DNA of 64,000 nucleotides from Aspidiotus rigidus (GCA_035079385.1 JAVHKY010000074.1:1860001-1924000); one strand, 5' to 3'. Shown: positions 10,029 through 22,418, numbered from the stretch's first letter. Numbers and translations: made by a program. Notes: generated by a model from the letters alone, not told the origin.

Positions 10029-12745
10029 AAACGGTAACGCTACTATTATTCCGATGTCGGAGGATTTCTATTTCCTCAACGGCCAGACGTTTGAAGTATG
10101 AGTATTCCCTATGAAGAAGGACTTCGGACCCCTCTTCAAAATTGTGACCACTTTCGATCAGATGATCAGCAAAGGCTGACTCCCCGACTTTCTTTTTCCT
10201 CCAAGCTTTTTTGTGTTCGTCAACTCTAATTTGGAGTTAAGATGGCTGGTAATCCCTATATAGACGCTAGGGCAATCTCCACAAGTCACCCTATAAACCC
10301 CTCCCCTTTCGGCCACTGGGATAGGGTCCTTGAGTTTGACGAAAAGGCTCTTAACCGTGTTGACATAATACAAGGCTGGCCCAAAGCCGAAGGGGCGGAG
10401 GATACGGCTCAACTGCGATGAAAACTTGCCCAGAAACGGGAGCTTAATCCACCGTTTCCTACCATCTTGGTATAAATACCTGGGAAGGGAGGTCGTAGGG
10501 TCAAGACATTTCCTTGTGAGCCTCCTACGAATTATAAGGTCAAGGTCAACCTTGACCTGATTGACTCTAGCCAAATGCTTTATGGTCATTAATTCTTTCT
10601 GAAAAGCGGCTCGACTCATTGGGATATGAATCAAGCGATGTATTAGGCTACTAAAAGTAGCATTTTTGTGGGCAACAGGTGCGAATGACGACCCGTGGAT
10701 AGTAATGGCGGTCGAGGTATTATTCCTGTAAATACCAAATTGATGGACGCCGTCAGTGACGGAAATAGACAAGTCCAAAAAGTTTATAGCGGAGCCACCA
10801 ACTTCCGGTGTAAATTTTATGGAAGGGTAAAGGCTGTTAAATAATCAAGAAACTCGCCAAGGAGTTCTGTTGGCCCGGTCCACGCACACAAAACGTCGTC
10901 GACGTACCTGTGCCAATAGTGTATATGACTCACAAACACCTGGCCTGAAGAGAACAGGTTGCCCTCAAATTTAGACATAAAAACTGCTGAAATAAGAGAA
11001 CCCAGAGGAGATCCAATAGGGATCCCCACCTCTTCAGGGAACTCGTAGAATTTACTATTAAATTTACCAGAGTTTGGGACCAACAGACCCTCAATAGGTC
11101 AAAGAATTCGCCCATTTCCTCATGAGGGACACCAGATTTTACAAGTAACTCGCCCATCCGCGGCATAGTAACAGCCTTTGGCATGTTAAAAATAGCCTCA
11201 CATAAAGTTGAATCCTGAGGGAGGGAAACATCCTTCAGATTGTTGGCGAGGGTACGAATTCAATACAGAATGGGGAGACTTGAACTCCACTCTAGATTTG
11301 AACCAACGATCGAGAAATTTTGCAACGGAGTTGGTCGGAGAGGTGACAAAAGAGACCACGGGTCGCATAGGTACTCCTTCCCTATGAATTTTAACAGGGA
11401 ACCTGTTTTATGGGGGGCTATTTGAGAAATCTGGCGTCCGCCGTCCGCCGTCCAGCGAAAAACTTAGAAAAATTTCGACCCTCGAGCCATATATGACAGA
11501 AGGGGGACTTGGAAAAATTTCGACTCTCGAGCTATATATGATAGAAGGGGGACTTGGAAAAATTTCGACCCTCGAGCCATATATGATAGGAGAGGAACTT
11601 GGAAAAATTTCGACTCTCGAGCTATATATGATAGAAGGGGGACTTAGAAAAATTTCGACCCTCGAGCCATATATGACAGGAGAGGAACTTAGAAAAAAAT
11701 GACGGCTTCCTTAACGAAGTTAAACGAGGAACGCAGGGAACCTGTTTTATGATTGGAATGAGATTTGGTATTGAAAATTCAAGGAAGCCTAGATTTGGAG
11801 AAAGGTAGTAAAAAGAAGGCCTAGACCAACTCCAAATTTTTCTAAGTCCCCCTCCTATCATATATAGCTCGAGAGTCGAAATTTTTCTAAGTTCCCCTCC
11901 TATCATCTATAGCTCGAGATTCGAAATTTTTTCTAAGTCCCCCTTCTATCACATATAGCTCGAGAGTCGAAATTTTTCTAAGTCCCTCTCCTATCATATA
12001 TGGCTCGAGAGTCGAAATTTTTCTAAGTCCCCCTTCTATCATATATAGCTCGAGAGTCGAAATTTTAACAGGGAACCTGTTTTATGGGGGGCTATTTGAG
12101 AAATCTGCCGTCCGCCGTCCGCCGTGCGCCGTCCAGCGAAAAACTTAGAAAAATTGCGACCCTCGAGCCATATATAATAGGAGAGGGACTTAGAAAAATT
12201 TCGACTCTCGAACTATATATGATAGGAGGGGGACTTGGAAAAAATTTCGACTCTCGAGCTATAGATGATAGGAGGGGAACTTAGAAAAATTTCGATTCTC
12301 GAGCTATATATGATAGGAGGGGGACTTAGAAAAATTTCGACTCTCGAGCCATATGTGATAGGAGGGGGACTTGGAAAAATTTCGACTCTCGAGCTATAGA
12401 TGATAGAAGGGGGACTTGGAAAAATTTCGATCCTCGAGCCATATATGATAGGAGAGGGACTTAGAAAAATTTCGACTCTCGAGCTATATATGATAGAAGG
12501 GGGACTTGGAAAAATTTCGTCTCTCGAGCGAGAAAAATTTAGATTCTCAAACTATATTATGATAGGCTTATAGTAGGTCTAGGCCTTCTTTATACTATCT
12601 TTATCTAGGTCTAGGCTTCCTTGAATTTTCGATACCAAATCCCATTCGACTCATAAAACAGGTTCCCTGCGTTCCTCGTTTAACTTCGTTAAGGAAGCCG
12701 TCGTTTTTTGGTAGGCCGTAAAGGAGGGGAGGAACGGGGTTAGGT
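10029..12745 (-). mobile_element. Penelope-like retroelement relic 3, split by a Helentron-like insertion
   Basis: The element runs on the minus strand. Its upstream part (about 12745-12710) encodes LLYGLPK. The sequence resumes below 11393 with KIHREGVPMRPVVSFVTSP, together forming the canonical LPKIH...RPVVS entry of the Penelope RT. Then follow an EEVGIPIGSPLGSL block and catalytic YVDD in HRYVDDVLCAW. After a frameshift near 10800 come MDLSIS and a long frame (10158-10778) with the GIY-YIG start GGVYRVTCGDCPSVYIG. The nuclease end continues in another frame to 10029. Several frame changes make it inactive. The gap 11393-12703 is a foreign insertion described separately. Confidence 0.85.
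11393..12703 (+). mobile_element. Helentron/DINE-like composite with 45-bp minisatellite
   Basis: The insertion begins AACAGGGAACCTGTTTTATG and ends with a hairpin (TTAAC-ttc-GTTAA) followed by GGAAGCCGTCG. It lies in a T run of relic 3. CAGGGAACCTGTTTTAT at the left is mirrored as ATAAAACAGGTTCCCTG about 30 bp inside the right end, an asymmetric inverted repeat. Three blocks of a 45-bp unit (core 'aatttcgactctcgag') fill it: plus orientation 11461-11699, inverted 11834-12064, plus 12148-12532. An inverted 3' end (11701 onward) and a second 5' end (12067) lie between them. Subterminal repeats, a 3' hairpin, internal minisatellites and T-T insertion are features described for Helentron-associated elements such as DINE-1. 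No Rep/helicase coding is present. Confidence 0.7.
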
Positions 12746-12810
12746 TTCGAAATGGCTTTTTTGGACCGTAATTGTATACAAAACGTATCGATTATATTAA
12801 TCAGGCAACC

Positions 12811-13080
12811 TGTTCACACCACAATCAAGAGCGACATGATGTTTCACAGTACACCTTATTTGAATGTGAGGTGTGGAGCCGTGAGCGGGGCAAACTTGGT
12901 CGGTCTGTTCAAGAGATTAGAGTCGTAGCGTGGTAGCCACCATGCTGGGTTCCGAATCACGCTATAGCCAACTCAACACCTGTGTACCCCTCACATATAG
13001 ACGACACTCTGCAGGAGGAAGAGGAAGCATTGGGACTTGAAGAAAGGAGAAGGAGGGAGACTATAGCGGCTCAGTTCTAG
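12811..13080 (+). mobile_element. R1-type LINE ORF2 C-terminal fragment
   Basis: A plus-strand frame reads CSHHNQERHDVSQYTLFEC and then EVWSRERGKL, the cysteine-histidine knuckle typical of the end of R1-clade ORF2 (C..H...D...HTLFEC..W...R). After a stop, LQEEEEALGLEERRRRETIA follows, the acidic tail commonly seen just before the stop. It has no RT domain, so it is a 5'-truncated or decayed copy. Confidence 0.7.
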
Positions 13081-14488
13081 GTTGTTTCTGGTGTGTGCAC
13101 CAGCTTTGCGGTTTCGCCGAGGAGATTCTTCCAACACTAAAGTTATAACCGAAAGGACCGTTACCGGTGTTGAGGGAAACGAAATCCGCACCCGCTCTGC
13201 CATAGAGTTCGAGGGCTGCTCGCGCGATACAAGCGAGCTATTTTTTATTGAAAACCAAAATTTCATTGCTTTACAGTTCATCAAAATCCAGAATCTAGAA
13301 ATTCTCTTTTTACTGGGCTCAAATATACTACTTTATGAAAGCTTTATACGAGCTCATAGCTTCTCTCTCATCCATTGCCTCATTCGCATTCGTTTTTGTT
13401 TTGTAGCCGGAATTCTTCTCCCGAGGCACAGGTCACAACTTAAACAACACTTCTAAAATTGAAAATACAACCATTTGATCGTGTCTATTTTTTCGAATTT
13501 CGTTCATGTCGTCATCCGTTCTCTCTTCGCCATATATCTCACGCGACCCGGGGCAAACTACCGACTCGCGACTCCCACGCACCATTTTCTCAATTCATCG
13601 CTCACAAGTAATTTCTTTTTATTGGTTTTCTAACACTTTGATAGGTACCTATTATCGTCGAAATCGTGTACTCGTTCGCTTGTAAAGCGCGTTGTATTCG
13701 CACATGGCGTATGCTAAGAGTTGACAAATAAACGATTTAGAATCTGTCACACGACAAATGACTGTCACTGTCATTTCAGCCGGTACAATTTTGTTAATTA
13801 AACCGAGTTAACACTCAAAGCGATCAACTGGAAATAGTTCGCTTTTACTAGAAAATTTCTAATTACTTTTACCCGCATGCATACGAATACATTTACGCGC
13901 GTATTTTTTCATTCGAAGATACTTGTGCACACACGTTCGTGAAACGTTCTTTCCACCTATCTACTGAAGTTCGTTTTGTAGAACAGATTTTTGTAGTACG
14001 AATCGACGTCACAATCACATTAACACACAGAGCACGCGGTTGCACCTCGTAACCTGTCCATCATTTCAACCTCGTTTCACTCGCGATTTTTCACTTTTAT
14101 TTCTTTGACTCTATCTTTCTCCTGTTTACATTGGTGGAGTATTTTTCCTAACTTTCAGCATCTAGATATAGTATAGGTATGACCACGTTGATGGTAATTC
14201 ACGAACTCATGAGCCTATGCAGAGTAATTAAATCACACGAATTCTCAAGGCTCTTTCTGACATCTATTGTTGCAATCGAATTAAAAATTAAGTTACGTAC
14301 CCGAGCGTGTTGTACAAGTTTCAAAAAGAATAATCTCGCGTAATCAGAATCAAAATCATAATCTAACCTCATTCTCACCTCTCAGTTTTTCTCGTGACAT
14401 TGTCGATTGCGTGCTAAATTCACAATATTATACCCGGTATCCTGAGAGAGCTTACGATCTACAAAACTTTATTAAAAATAAAATTTTT
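13081..14488. other. 5' flank and possible first exon/promoter of the mucin-like gene
   Basis: No gene is recognised. Because the signal peptide of the gene at 14.5 kb may be split by an intron ending at 14513, an upstream coding exon or 5' UTR exon may lie here. I could not single one out. The open frames at 12991-13284 (minus) and 13082-13456 (plus) overlap and lack domains. Confidence 0.35.
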
Positions 14489-17400
14489 ATGATTTTTTGT
14501 TTTTTGTTTACAGTATTTCTTCTAAGTTTCTGCCGCACTGAAGATATCATCGTCACCACAGAAGATGACTCGAATGCCATTGAAAATAAACCTTCCGTCA
14601 CGCAAACGGTGTACGGCTTCCTCGACTTCACGACCACCATCGGAAACACGGTTATGGTGTTCTCGCCCCAGAGCGCTGCTACGACAAGTAAGTCACTCAA
14701 GAACACAGCCTAACAAAAGTTTTACACCCCTTTATCAAAAATTCATATCTCGGTTGATAAACAACAGCTTACCTATTTTTTTTTCTCTTCGTCACAAACG
14801 AAAATGAACCTAAGAAAAGTTTGAATTTTCGAAAAATAAAAAAGAGGCGACAGTTGACATGTCTTTACCAGAGACCCGTATCGTAATATTTTTTATAATA
14901 TTTTCAACACCACTGAGGGGCTTATCCACTCTGAAGTCATTCGCTTTTCCTCTTCCCAATACTGCTTTTCCTGATTTAAGCCTAGTAAATGTACCTTGAC
15001 AAGCTAATGCTAGCCATCTCGTTCACCCAGTATTTCTCAGCGAGTACAAGTCTTGCATTCTGTGTGTCAGGCTCACTAGCTGATGAAGTTCACTCGCCCC
15101 CAACCTTGGCCCTTGAGTATATCTAAACTAGTATACTAGGGGCTCCATCCATTGCACGTTCCCCCCTATATACAGGCTCCATCAGGTCAAGGTCACTAAT
15201 GATGTAGAATTTTCCAAGTCCCTCCATCAGGTCAAAGTCATTGTCGACGCGTCTTTACAATTGATGACATCATGATAAACCCGTAACGGTTTTTCGAGAA
15301 TATTTGCCAAGTAAATGAGAATTGGTGCGGACAGATTTCAGGAAAAGCCAATTAAGAGAGGAAAGTATTATGAAACAATGAAGAATCTCATGAATTTCTG
15401 TTCCATTTCAGTAGAGTTTGAACCATTCAGCCACTGAAGTATGCAAGAATTTGAGACCATTTCTCATTTCTTTCATGATCCACTTTCCATCTCCCTTATT
15501 CATTGTTAGATAGGACGGTATTTGTACCCAATTCTAAGCTAATCAAATCTCTTTATAAGATTTAAAACATGCAAATCTGAAATACAATTAAATTTGCAGG
15601 TGCCAAACCGACAGAGCCAATCACCATCATTAAAGAAAAGCCTCAAACGCAAACCACCGTCGTAGAGATACTACCAAGCAAGGCGGTCACCGAATCACTT
15701 CCCATGATAATTAGTCCAGAAACATCCGATACTTCTTCATTCATTTCTACTGCATCTGGGCCGTCTTCCTCTTCTTCCACCGCTACAACTGCCGCCGGCA
15801 GTGAAAAAGATTCATCCTCACCCACCACTAAAACCACATCTAAAATCACCACGATCTCTCAGAACTCAACTGTAGCCAAAGTCAAGTTTGGTAGAGCAAC
15901 ACCCAAAAGTTTAGGAGGTTCGAACAGCACGCAGCCAAAACCAGTCTCTAAGGATAAATTGAAAACACTCCCGCCCAAAGCTCAAACTGTGACTGAATCC
16001 GCCGTTACTTCACAAATAACTTCGACAACGAAAAAATCTGTTGACAAGAAGACTACGGCTAAAAATGAAACCGCTACCAAGCCGACCCCTAAGATTAAAA
16101 TCGAAAAGTTGAACAAACCGCACATCATCGTACCCGCCAATAGTTCGTCGAAAGGAAAACTCATCACGAAAACTGAGAAACCTAAAACCACTACCAGTCC
16201 AAAGACGACAACCAAATTCACATCTCCAGTATTCATTCCGCAGTCTTCGCCAACCACTCAAGAGGACACTCCACGAAATTCTGTTGTGGTAGCTAGTAAA
16301 GTCGAGGTAAGGGAAGGTGCAACGAGTGTGCAGAAAGTAAAGAAGTCAGACGTTGAACCCACGACGGCGCAAACTCCGAGCTCGGTCAGTATTGTGGAAG
16401 CAAAGCCGATTACCGAGCAGTTAGAGCAGCACACGACCGCCTCTGATCCTTCGCATGCAGAAACGGAGGGAAAAAACGTCACTGAAGAGCCTGCTGTCAT
16501 ATCAAGCAGTGGTGTATCGGCACCAGAATACGATTTCCTCTCTCGGCAGCCATCTGAAGTGATTGATGAGACTTTCAGGGTGAGTATAAAATTAGGACTA
16601 TACCCTACATATTTGTATGAGTTCTTAAAGATTCGTTTTATTTTTTTAGATTATCGATCTTAAACCTAGTTCCGGGAAATACTCGAAATCAAAAACAAGT
16701 CCCAGTAATGCTTATCGAGGCACCACCCCTGCTGAAGCGTACGAAGAAACACAACCTTTGGGACTGATTACCAGCTTATCAGATTCAGTGATCAAAGATG
16801 GTCTCACTACCATCTACGAAACTAATGTCATTGGAACTGTTGTTTCTGGAAAATACGCTCAAGTGCTACAAAGTAACTCCCACGTACAATCGAACGCTAA
16901 AAAAATCAAACCTTCGTCGACCATACGAATTTTGAAGACAGCGGCACCAACGCATAAGGGTAACAGTAATTATAGAGCTCCTAACTTGGAAGCCACTCCA
17001 ACCTACACTGAAGATAGTAGTTCTGTACAACTGGAAGTGCTATACAATGGAGATCAAGGAGTCAGGCCTTCTAGAAAGCCAACTTTGAATGGAAACAATT
17101 ACAATAAAAATAAATATTCGTCGAATAAAAACAAATATAAGGACGATTACAAAGATGAGTACGGAACAACCGCAGCCGAGGAAGAGGAAATTTTAGATAC
17201 TGATTTCACGGCACCGGGAAATAGCCCGTCATCTCCAGCTTTCCAAGCGTCGACACCTTCTACCAAAAAAGCAACGACAAAGAAATCCAACACCAACGGA
17301 CGGCCTTTGAAGTGAGTATTTTTGATCTTGTTTCTCTTAAATGTGATGTTCGCCAAACGCCAATTTATATAATAATTTTCTAGGTCATCTAATAATCGCT

Positions 17401-20328
17401 TCCAAAGACCCACTACACCTGAACTGGCCACAGTTTCGGTATTCAGCGAAACTCAAGCATCAGTCACGCCATCTTACGGATCAAATAGTCGTCGTTTCTT
17501 GCCCAGCAATCGTCGTACCACTAGCAAACCGGTCACGTCGACCGAGACGGAGAAAAGTTACACGAACGCGAAACGCAGTTACAAAACCAAACCAGCAGCG
17601 CCGTCCAGTGGCGAAACTAACAACATTAATTCACCCGTCACTCAGTCCTCGTTCAAGTTCAAATTAAACCGCCCGGGCGGTCGTTGGCAGTATAAAACTT
17701 CGCCGAAGCCCCGAGTCACCATCAGACGTCAAGATGAGTCATTGGAAAATATTACCGTCAGTCCGATTCCGCAATTCACGCCAGATATTCAGCTCGAAGG
17801 AAGTGACCAAGAACTCTCTGGATCAGGAATTTACCCCGCATTACAACACGAAGATAATTCTATTGTGCACGATGTGACTCCGACGCTAACTGCGGAAACG
17901 TTGAGGGTGGAAATCTCGACACCAGCCGACTTTAAAGACGTGTACTACGAAATCGCCACTATTAAGTCGCCTTATTCATTCCAGGTAAGTAGGGTATATT
18001 TGATCATATACACGAAGATTTGCATTTTATTTTACGACCCCTAAACACTTGGCTTACGATTTGCTAAAAGATATCCCCCCCATCGCTCCTTCTTCTTGAG
18101 TGTAGGTCAAAGGTACACAGCTGCGGGGCTGATTAGGTTCTAATTTTCAAGTTCTCTCTTGTTCATGGTGTTCAGTGCTCGAAATTTTTCCCAGCCCCCC
18201 CCCTTCTCTCTATAAAGCGTTCTGGAAGAAAGTAGCCCAAACTAAAGGCGTGCCCAAAAAATTTTCCTGGGGTATGGTTTAACAACATTTTATCTCTATT
18301 CTGTAATTTTGATGCTGTTTTCCAGCAATTCGCTCCCACTTGGCTATACCCTTAACCCAGTGCTTTTCAACCGGGGGTCCGCGAGAGGTAGCAGTTTTCA
18401 TAAATTTAACAGGAATGAATTTACGAAGTAAGAGGAAAAAAGCCATATAAAGTTCGCCATGTCATTTGTAAAGGAATGATTGCGTTTAAAAATTTTTTTG
18501 AAATATTAGGGGTCCGCGAAAATTTGGAATTATTCCTCAGGGGTCCACGACCTCTGAAAGGTTGAAAAGCACTGCCTTAACCTAAACAAGAACAGTAGGT
18601 GTCTCTTTCAAAGCTGGAAACTAAATTTGCTTCGAAGTCAGAGCTTGAAATCTTGAAAATACCTCCTTTGTAGAGATTCAAGTGGGGTTGTGGAGATTCT
18701 TTTAAGTTCTCTGAAGTCATCACAGTCCTGCCTCGACTCTTTTCCCTAGAAATGTTCCTCCAACGAAAAGGTTTCTTGCTTAACAGAAAAAGAAAAAGTT
18801 GGTTGAATTGGAGATAGTTGAGAGAATTTGACGTGATTGTTCAGGAGTTACTGCGGACTATGTGAAATTCGAAAGCAGTGTATGAAACGGAATATAGTGA
18901 AGCAGGGGACGAAGAGGGTGAGAGTCAAGAGAAGAGAAGGCTGGGAAAGAGTCAAGGATAAGTGAAGCGTAAGATGAAGATTTCTTCAGTCGGAGGGAAC
19001 CCAAGTCATAGTTATGCTAGATACCAGACTCGCACCGAGAGAGTCTTCCTCCATACCGATCATACGGTGATCTATTGCATTAGGTACGTGAAAAGTTTTG
19101 ATGTTCGCTTTTTTCACAGGTTGGTACCATCAAGAACACGCGATTCATCACGGTCACCTCGACCTTTGAAAAGAGTCTCGTCCAAGCAACTGAAGCGCCT
19201 ACAATCAGTAAAACAGAACCGTTGTCTGAAAACATCCTCGTCAGCACGCATAATGCTTATGACAAAGAGCCGCCTTTAGATTCGAGTGTTGCCACCCTTC
19301 CACCCATCGGTTTAGCCGGCGATGCAGAAACCCCACCTCTGGAAACGACGACCGAATCATTCAGTACCACTCAGCTAATGTTGAAAACACACATATTGCC
19401 AGTAGTTCGCGGTGGCAGTGATACCACCTCGTACACTTTAGTTCAGTCGTATCACGTAACCAGATTAGTCACAGCGGTAAAAACTCTCCCTCCGATGGAA
19501 GTATATCAATTTGTGCCGAGTAAGACTCTCAATGAGTTCAACACGCGGCTCGATGAAGCCGGTTCCGAAGTGCATCTAGAATTAGATTTTGGCGACAACA
19601 ACGAGCACGACGACGAACCGCGTCCTAATGTCGCTAAAGCATTGTTGTCAGACTTGGACCTCACCAATATTGGCTCAAACTTCGATATAGCCGACGTAGA
19701 TCGAAATAAAATTTTGGAACAGCATTTACGGGCCAAGAAAGCGCATCATAAGACTTCAACTACACCTCTACCTTCGAGCACACCGGAGGTGCCGACCACA
19801 CCCGCTTTACGTCCGGAGCAACTACAGCAGCTGGCCCTGCTACGTCTATTTAATCCGAACGCCGCTCTACCGAACATGATTACATCGTCGAGACCCGTGT
19901 ACAAAGTAGAAACTGCGTACGAAACATTTTTGTTACCTATATCCGTCGGTGGAAGTACAATCTTTTCGACAATTTCGAAACCGACAGCCACCGTAACGAA
20001 AACCGAGTACGAATACGTGACGAATACGTTACCAACGCTGCAGAGCTCCATCTTCAATCCGCTATTCCCGCAGCAGCCATCATTCCAGATAGCTACGACC
20101 CCTGTCGTGACGCAAACCATGGTTACCGAAACCAATAGTAAAGTACTGAAGTTGACTTTCGGCGCGAAGACCAGCTACACTACCTTATTTTCTACGAAAG
20201 TTACGCCAACCATTTTGACCACTTATTTAACTAATTCTATTCCTTTACAACCGACCGTTTCTCCATTCCCTGGTTTCTTCAATCCGTCGCCGTACGGTTA
20301 TAACGCTCCATTCCCGTTTGTCGGCTGA
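14489..20328 (+). CDS. Mucin-like secreted protein, probably DUF4758 type, five exons
   Basis: The exons are 14489-14687, 15600-16579, 16650-17311, 17384-17984 and 19120-20328. All have good gtaagt/gtgagt donors and pyrimidine-rich acceptors, and the phases match throughout (about 1216 codons). The N-terminus MIFCFLFTVFLLSFC is hydrophobic and acts as a signal peptide. Conserved islands include VYGFLDFTTTIGNTVMVFSP, GLTTIYETNVIGTVVSGKYA and, across the last junction, VGTIKNTRFITVTSTFE. Later come repeats of the type YETFLLPISVGGSTI and TVTKTEYEYVTNTLP. Between them lie long Thr/Ser/Lys/Pro-rich linkers, probably O-glycosylated. The islands resemble insect DUF4758-type proteins from memory; the function is unknown. 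An extracellular matrix or cuticle role is only inferred. A strong acceptor (tgtttacag, to 14513) inside the signal peptide suggests an upstream start exon instead of the ATG at 14489. Confidence 0.85.
14505..14513 (+). promoter_or_regulatory. Competing splice acceptor inside the signal peptide
   Basis: TTTTTTGTTTACAG ends here. Splicing at this site would keep FLLSFCRTEDI in frame and draw the start of the signal peptide from an upstream exon. If so, the ATG at 14489 is intronic. The sequence alone cannot decide. Confidence 0.5.
18358..18574. mobile_element. hAT-type MITE in the last intron of the mucin-like gene
   Basis: A 217-bp element has ends CAGTGCTTTTCAACC and GGTTGAAAAGCACTG, plus facing words GGGGGTCCGCGA and GGGGTCCACGA. 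It is flanked by the identical 8-mer CCTTAACC (18350-18357 and 18575-18582). The CAG start and 8-bp duplication are diagnostic of hAT elements. It has no coding capacity. Confidence 0.9.
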
Positions 20329-21985
20329 AACCTGATACTTATAAAACTTTTCCTATTGAAAAGAAATTTGCACTCAGCCTGTAATAGGGTATTCGGGTTC
20401 CATGTTCCTTGCACGAGTATACGAAACTTTTGCTCAAAGCCTCTTCAACCCATTGAAAAAAAAAAAAATTCTTCATTTTGATAAGAATTGCCATATATAG
20501 TTTTATTATTAAAAACAAAACGAATTTAGTCGTATATTTTACGTGTCTTTTGTAATTTTGTACATAAAATTATATTTTATATTTTAGTTTCACAAAAACA
20601 AAAAAAAAAACAAAAAAAAATGCGTTCAGTTACCTGTGTATTATAAATTCATCGGTTCGTTTAGTTTAATTTATTGAAATTCATTATTTACAAATATTAT
20701 CATTACCTACTTTATACTTATATTTTGTATTTTTGTACCTGTCGCTAGTTGATAAGTTCGGAACGGGTTGGTGGTGAATTAGTGCAAAGTACTTAAAGGA
20801 TTTCCGATTCTATAGATATTTACTTTTCTTGCCATTCGTAATACGTACTACTTTATTTTTGTAAGTGACGAACAACTTCCGATGAAGTAAGAAGTCAGCT
20901 AGTCGGGGAAGGGAAGTCCTTCTCATTCTTGTAAGTACGACCGCGATCATTTTCACTATCGTTCACGCGTCCCATTTTCATTTGTTTCCATTTCTAGATA
21001 CCTACTCTTAGTTTTTTCCTCGTCTGGTTCTGGATACGTCTCATTAACTATTAATTCTAAGTTATTACTTTTGTTGCACATCTTTGGTGTAATACAGAAT
21101 TAGTTACCCGGAATAGACCACAGTGTGCTGTATAGTACTTACCACCGAAGGTGCGAAACTTTAAAAAGCTTTTTAAACGCGAACGATATTGCAGTTTTAG
21201 TCGCGTGTTTAGAACGCATAATTCATCCGAGTTATCCATAATTCGAGCATAAGTTATGTTTTTATAGCTTTGTGGGTAGAAGAGGAATACGAGTACTGTA
21301 CAGTACATTTTGAAACTATTTTCATATATCATTTCAAGATATTCTGTAACTTTTCCCTTTTAGCGTAAGACTGCCACGTACTAAATTCTAAAGATTAGAA
21401 GATTCGACCATACCTACTCAGCACACGTACTTGTTACGCACACCAAGTTGATGCAGAACTTCGAAATTTAATCAAAACTAGTTCCGGTTTGGAGAAAGGT
21501 CGAGCCCATAAATTTGAGAAAGGTCGAGTTATAAATTTTCACACAGTTTGTTGCATTTTTTAAATTGATTCTTCCTTTTCGCGATAAATACGTCCACACT
21601 TTCTTGCATTTTTAGCCCAAATAGGAGATTATCGTTGCGTTATAAGAGCGCTATTGACCACTGACCTAGGACTAAATTATTTTTAATAATTTTTCTGTGT
21701 ACAAATTGCATTCATCATTATATTTTCGATGCTCTCTACCATCTTTGTTGTGTAAATTACCTACCTACGCATTATTAGGACTTAGAACTAAAAGAAATAC
21801 TCTTATGTAAGTATCTAACAAAGAACATTTTTTAGATAATGCGATGTATTTTGTAAATAATATAATTATTATTACCTCGTAATTATGAATAAGTTTTTAT
21901 TTTATCAGTTTTGTATAAAATTTTATAATTTCATGTACGATGTACATTGAAAAAAAAAAATAAAATAAAATGTTGGAAAATTAAA
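20329..21985 (+). other. 3' UTR of the mucin-like gene (predicted)
   Basis: The sequence after the stop is AT-rich, with many TGTA words typical of insect 3' UTRs. Two overlapping AATAAA signals lie at 21959-21969, followed by a GT-rich stretch. An earlier end near 20.6 kb is also possible. The frame at 21057-21332 on the minus strand is not supported. Confidence 0.45.
21959..21969 (+). terminator. Candidate poly(A) signals
   Basis: Two overlapping AATAAA hexamers in 'aataaaataaaatg', about 1.63 kb past the stop of the mucin-like gene, with a TGTTGG-containing downstream element. Confidence 0.4.
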
Positions 21986-22418
21986 AACGTTTTCATTGTC
22001 GTCTTGAGATACCATAGTTCTACATTACGTACAATATAAGGTCTGTTGCATAACACTGGTTCATTTCACTCAGATTCTCATTTTAAAATAAATCCGAGTA
22101 CATCCCAAAAATTATATGCGAGCCACCTATCTACGTGAAATTTGAGCGAAGAACATGATTTGAAATTGGGAAATAAATTCTTGGAGATGTGCACGTGAAT
22201 TAAAAAAAATTCTTCAGTTCATTCTAATTTTTTTCGCATGCTAAAAGTCCTCTCACTTCACTGACAGCTTTATTTGGTTCTTTTTATGCTGAATCTTGTT
22301 ATGCAAAACTTATAGGTGTGGCGGTTCGCACTTGCGGTACAACGGCACAAGTACTTTATACTTTGGTCACTTTTCGGGAACATCAGCGGAACACCTGTGA
22401 CGGTCCAATAGTCCACGT

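Noticed and set aside
11493..12284. Open frames with repeated GLGKISTLE-type residues
   Set aside because: They are translations of the 45-bp minisatellite, whose length is a multiple of three, not genes.
15643..16500. Several minus-strand ORFs inside 15.6-16.5 kb
   Set aside because: They are antisense shadows of exon 2 of the mucin-like gene.
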